Shown here: piece after piece, positions 60,413 to 64,000 of the stretch | Position numbering within the stretch: position 1 is the first letter of the stretch | How the letters are laid out: each line of letters starts with the position of its first letter | Source of the DNA: Stromatinia cepivora | Lineage: Eukaryota; Ascomycota; Leotiomycetes; Helotiales; Sclerotiniaceae | Length of the DNA: 64,000 bases | Direction: 5' to 3' | NCBI GenBank assembly: GCA_014898415.1 | Contig: RCTD01000010.1 | Coordinates: 1,488,001 to 1,552,000, forward strand | The notes under the pieces: model-generated | Told to the model about the DNA's origin: nothing | The model's input: the letters and a program-made list of their open reading frames with translations, nothing else | Database searches by the model: none | Translations under genes and position numbers: made by a program

Positions 60413-61931
60413 CTAGTAACGGTAGATTTCGGACTTGAATGGTCCCTCAACCTCAAGACCAAGGTACTCAGCTTGGACTGGGGTCAATTTGGACAATTCG
60501 GCATTAACATGTGCCAAGTGAAGCTTGGCAACGGTCTCATCCAAAATCTTTGGGAGAACGTAGACACCAACCTCAAGCTTTTGGGTCTTACCGAACTCAA
60601 CGTACTTCTTACCGAAAGCCTCATCCTCGCACTTGAACAACATAATTTGAGCAAGGACTTGGTTAGTGAAGGAGCATGACATAACGAAGGAAGAGTGACC
60701 GGTAGCACATCCCAAGTTAACGAGACGACCCTCGGCAAGGAGGATGATGTGGCGGCCGTTCTTCATGAGGTATCGGTCGACTTGGGGCTTGATGTTTTGA
60801 ACGCTAGCGGCGTTTGCCTTCAACCAGGCAACGTCAATTTCGATATCGAAGTGACCAATGTCTATTGCAAGGTTAGTGATTGAATAATATTAGAGGAAGA
60901 ATGTGCTTACTGCAGACGATAGCATCGTTTGGCATGGCCTCGAAGTGCTCACCAACCAAGATGTCTCTGCATCCAGTGGTGGTAACGAAGATTTGACCAA
61001 CAGAAGCGGCCTTCTCCATTGGCATGACTTGGTAACCGGAGACAGCAGCTTGGAGAGCGTTGATAGGATCAATCTCGGTAACAATGACACGAGCACCCAT
61101 TCCGTGAAGAGCCATAGCACAACCCTTTCCGACATCACCGAAACCGGCGACGACTGCAACCTTACCAGCAATCATGACATCGGTGGCACGCTTGATACCA
61201 TCGACCAAAGATTCACGGCATCCGTACAAGTTGTCGAATTTTGACTTAGTGACGGAGTCGTTGACGTTAATAGCTGGGACGAGGAGACCCTTGTTCTTCA
61301 ACATCTTGTACAAGTGGTGAACACCAGTGGTGGTCTCCTCAGAAACACCATAGCAGTCCTTCAACATCTCTGGGTATTTGTTGTGTACGAGTTGAGTAAG
61401 ATCTCCACCATCGTCGAGAATCAAGTTCAAACTCTTGCCATCCTTGAAGGCAACGAGTTGTTGTTCCAAACACCAGTTGTATTCCTCTTCGGTCTCACCC
61501 TTCCAGGCGAAGACTGGGACACCGGCGGCGGCAATGGCAGCAGCAGCGTGGTCTTGGGTAGAGAAGATGTTGCAAGATGACCAGGTAACCTCAGCACCGA
61601 GGAATGTGAGGGTCTCGATCAAGACAGCGGTTTGAATGGTCATGTGTAACTACAACATTCAGCTTAATTAGTCTTCACTCCAATCAATAGAAAATCAAGG
61701 CAATACGTACACATCCAGCAATACGGGCACCCTTCAAAGGTTGATCAGCAGCATACTTCTCACGAGTAGCCATCAAACCTGGCATCTCATTCTCAGCAAG
61801 CTCGATTTCCTTGCGACCGAAGGCAGCAAGACTGAGGTCAGCGACCTAAGAGGATTCAATTAGTATACGGGAATTAACAAGTGCTGGATGGTGTATTTAT
61901 TTACCTTGAATTTGGATGCTGGGGCAGACAT
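60413..61931 (-). CDS. sah1: Adenosylhomocysteinase (S-adenosyl-L-homocysteine hydrolase)
   Basis: Exons 61905-61931, 61711-61845, 60911-61649 and 60413-60861 give exactly 449 aa, the usual fungal length. Introns are 59, 61 and 49 nt. Motifs: [65 protein letters not shown] and [20 protein letters not shown]. The NAD-binding loop is [16 protein letters not shown], followed by [26 protein letters not shown] and the C-terminal [16 protein letters not shown]. The enzyme removes S-adenosylhomocysteine, the product inhibitor of all methyltransferases, by reversible hydrolysis to adenosine and homocysteine. Splices fall between conserved words, confirming the model. Codon use is biased toward C-ending codons, consistent with high expression. 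Confidence 0.98.
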
Positions 61932-63044
61932 TATCGGTGAGGGGAAGAAGATATTGAGGGAGAGAGATCTGAAAGATACTAAAAGATAAGAGTCAATTCA
62001 AAGCTCTAAAAGTAGAGTGATAATTGGAATAGATGAGGCTTTGATACTTACATTTATTTGAGGAATGGATAGAGAAAGGAGAAGAGATTTGGATGTTTTA
62101 GAAAAGAGAGATGAAATGGGAGGATAAACAGAAAAACTTCGGGGGCCGACACTTCAACTAGTTGATGGAGGGGTGAGAAAGAGGAAAATTCAACACTAAT
62201 CCAAATATGGTTAGGTATAGAATCCTTGGACATCCAAACAAACGCAACAATAGGAAACGTTTGACAAAGAGATACAGTACTCCGTAGATATTCAAATACT
62301 ACCTAGGTACAGTTGGATAGGTAAGACTTGCATTATTGTAAATATTAATGAATTACTAGGTAGTGAGTTGTCTAAATGTAACACATAAGCATTGAATATC
62401 GGATATACTCTGTATAAATAAAAAGTAGAATCTGCTCAAAAGGACTACAGTGTAAGTGTAGGTGGGCGGAAGCCTTCATACTGCTGGCTGCTATTAGGTA
62501 CTTGTATAAATATCATGTGAATGCTGGATGAAGTGAAGGTTTGAATATTCATCATCAACATGAGTATGGATTAGATTAGCATGAGTATCTACTATAACAA
62601 CGGAAAGTAGAATCTTTTTAACAGGTGGCAGACCCTCCCACTGCTACCCTCCCTCCCTACTGCTTACCTAGTATATAAAATATCATATGATTGTTGTATG
62701 AAGTGAAGTGAAAGTTTGAAAATTCAGGGTCAACATGAAAATGAATTAGGCATGTGGGTGGATATCACTGATAGCAATAAAATCCTATAAGTGGGGTTGA
62801 TATGCATATTGGTGGGTGGACGATATCAAAGTCCGTGCATTTTTGAAGGAATATACGAGATATCTATACATCCATGAGAAAAGTCCTCAAGGTGCTGTCT
62901 ATCGTTCCTTTTTTGATCATGAATATGATCCCACATATTGACATAACCCTCTGAACGCCATGCCCATGCAAGAAATCCCTCATAAGTGCCCTAGCTAGCA
63001 ACCGTAATTGCCCTACTACCAGCTGCATTACATACGTTTCCTTT
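61932..63044. other. Intergenic, probable promoter and 5' leader of sah1
   Basis: Contains pyrimidine tracts on the minus strand and a possible leader intron near 61975-62050. Two related segments near 62440-62560 and 62640-62740 share phrases such as TATAAATATCATGTGAATG / TATAAAATATCATATGAT and TGAAGTGAAGG, suggesting a local imperfect duplication. No gene recognised. Confidence 0.5.
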
Positions 63045-64000
63045 TTAAGATTGTTCTGGTAAGAGGCTGCTCTTTACTGCAAACATCTTTCCGGTGATGC
63101 TAGCAGTGAATCCGTCCACTTGTCTTGAGTACTGATCAACTTGTCGTGCATTCAACATACCCTCCAATCTGCTTGGTTCTGTTGGAAGCTTGAAGAGTCT
63201 CTCCCACTCATCCTCTGGTAGAGGTGCAAGTTTCTGTGTGGCCCTACTAGCATTCTCCGCCGCACGCTTGGTCTTCCATGCTGTGACCTTGGCTTGCTCG
63301 CGAGTCAATTGTCTTTGGAAGTATTGGAAGTTGTTAAGTTCGGTGTAGTGGGTTTCGATGCTGTCCAAAAGCATATCACAAGTTCTCTCCAAGTAAGGGT
63401 CAATGGATAAGTCCAAGGATTCCAAGTTAGGGTAGAGTGGAGTTGATGGTGTGTTTCGGGTTAGGTCTGCGAAACTTGCGGGGAAATCAAGTTCTTTCTT
63501 TGGTAATTCGACTGGCATTTGGTGCAAGAAGGAGGTCAAAAGATGAGAGTTGTGGACGATGATAGGTAATTCGACCAAAATGTCTTTGTATGTAAGCTTC
63601 GACTTTTGCATGCTGTCATCTTGTCAGTGATGGCATTACAATAGCATATTTCATGTACGCACCCCTCAGTGGTAAATTTACCCTCCTTATAAGCGGCCAT
63701 GAAGTTTGGTGAAAGTCTGAAAGCGCGTAGACTTAAAGCACCTTGAGCACTTCTGCTGACATCGTGGACGAGCGCAACGGTTCTCTCATTTGGCTCCTTT
63801 TGGTAGAAGAATTGATTCTCGATCAAGCTGGTATTGATAAAGTTCCCCATGTTTGCACTTGTGTACCATCCAACATTATTCGCATCAACATTGACTTCCT
63901 TCAACATCTTGATCATCTCACTTTGGTAAACGATATTGGCCTTTGATCTTGGGGCTGCCGCAGCAATGTTCGAGGCGGCCATGTGGTCATTTGGGTGAGA
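63045..64000 (-). CDS. Translation initiation factor eIF3 subunit h (partial, 5' end off the window)
   Basis: Exons 63663-64000 (continuing beyond the right edge) and 63045-63612. The 50-nt intron runs GTGCGT...GACAG; the join restores [20 protein letters not shown]. Visible protein: [60 protein letters not shown] (part of the MPN domain), [20 protein letters not shown], then the helical C-terminal region with [20 protein letters not shown], ending KSSLLPEQS*. The N-terminal part of the MPN domain lies outside the window. The catalytic JAMM metal ligands are not expected in this subunit. It functions in the eIF3 complex during translation initiation. Confidence 0.93.

Overview
The window is nuclear DNA of a filamentous ascomycete. 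Reasons: mostly short GT-AG introns (48-101 nt, usually about 50-60) with CTAAC/CTAAT/CTGAC branch sites, a class II hydrophobin, a GH53 endo-galactanase, a UstYa/DUF3328 protein, a COT-1/NDR kinase, an Atg11 scaffold, and AT-rich spacers with microsatellites. The content and style suggest a plant-associated Leotiomycete of the Botrytis/Sclerotinia type; that placement is inference. All gene models were assembled by eye from reading frames, splice signals and family motifs.

Layout. 0-32 kb is an accessory half: sparse, lineage-specific genes separated by decayed ones. It holds a secreted GH53 enzyme, a decayed serine-rich gene, a three-exon class II hydrophobin, a broken F-box gene, an orphan gene, two more decayed fragments, a Cys-rich GPI-type surface protein, an alpha/beta hydrolase, a small stand-alone alpha-kinase and a PAP2 lipid phosphatase. 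Next come two tRNA genes on the minus strand (initiator Met and Gly-UCC), a UstYa-family protein and a tandem pair of degenerating paralogues. 32-64 kb is a housekeeping half: SUZ-domain protein, Nar1 (cytosolic Fe-S assembly), a small membrane protein, pyridoxal-reductase-type aldo-keto reductase, C2H2 protein, CCCH protein, tubulin cofactor E, SF3a66/Prp11, COT-1 kinase, CENP-H, Atg11, S-adenosylhomocysteine hydrolase, and the 3' part of eIF3h running off the right edge.

The most striking observation is the initiator tRNA-Met gene at 25213-25337 (minus). It has perfect acceptor, D, anticodon and T stems and the hallmarks of a eukaryotic initiator (A1:U72, GGG/CCC anticodon stem, AUCG T-loop). 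Its T-loop is interrupted by a 53-nt segment that looks exactly like a spliceosomal intron (GTAAGC start, ACTAAC branch site, TAG end). This is not the canonical 37/38 tRNA intron position, and the insert splits the internal Pol III B-box, although the A-box and a downstream T5 terminator are present.

The housekeeping genes do not form one pathway. The accessory genes (galactanase, hydrophobin, UstYa, GPI protein) fit a plant-associated lifestyle but do not form an obvious biosynthetic cluster.
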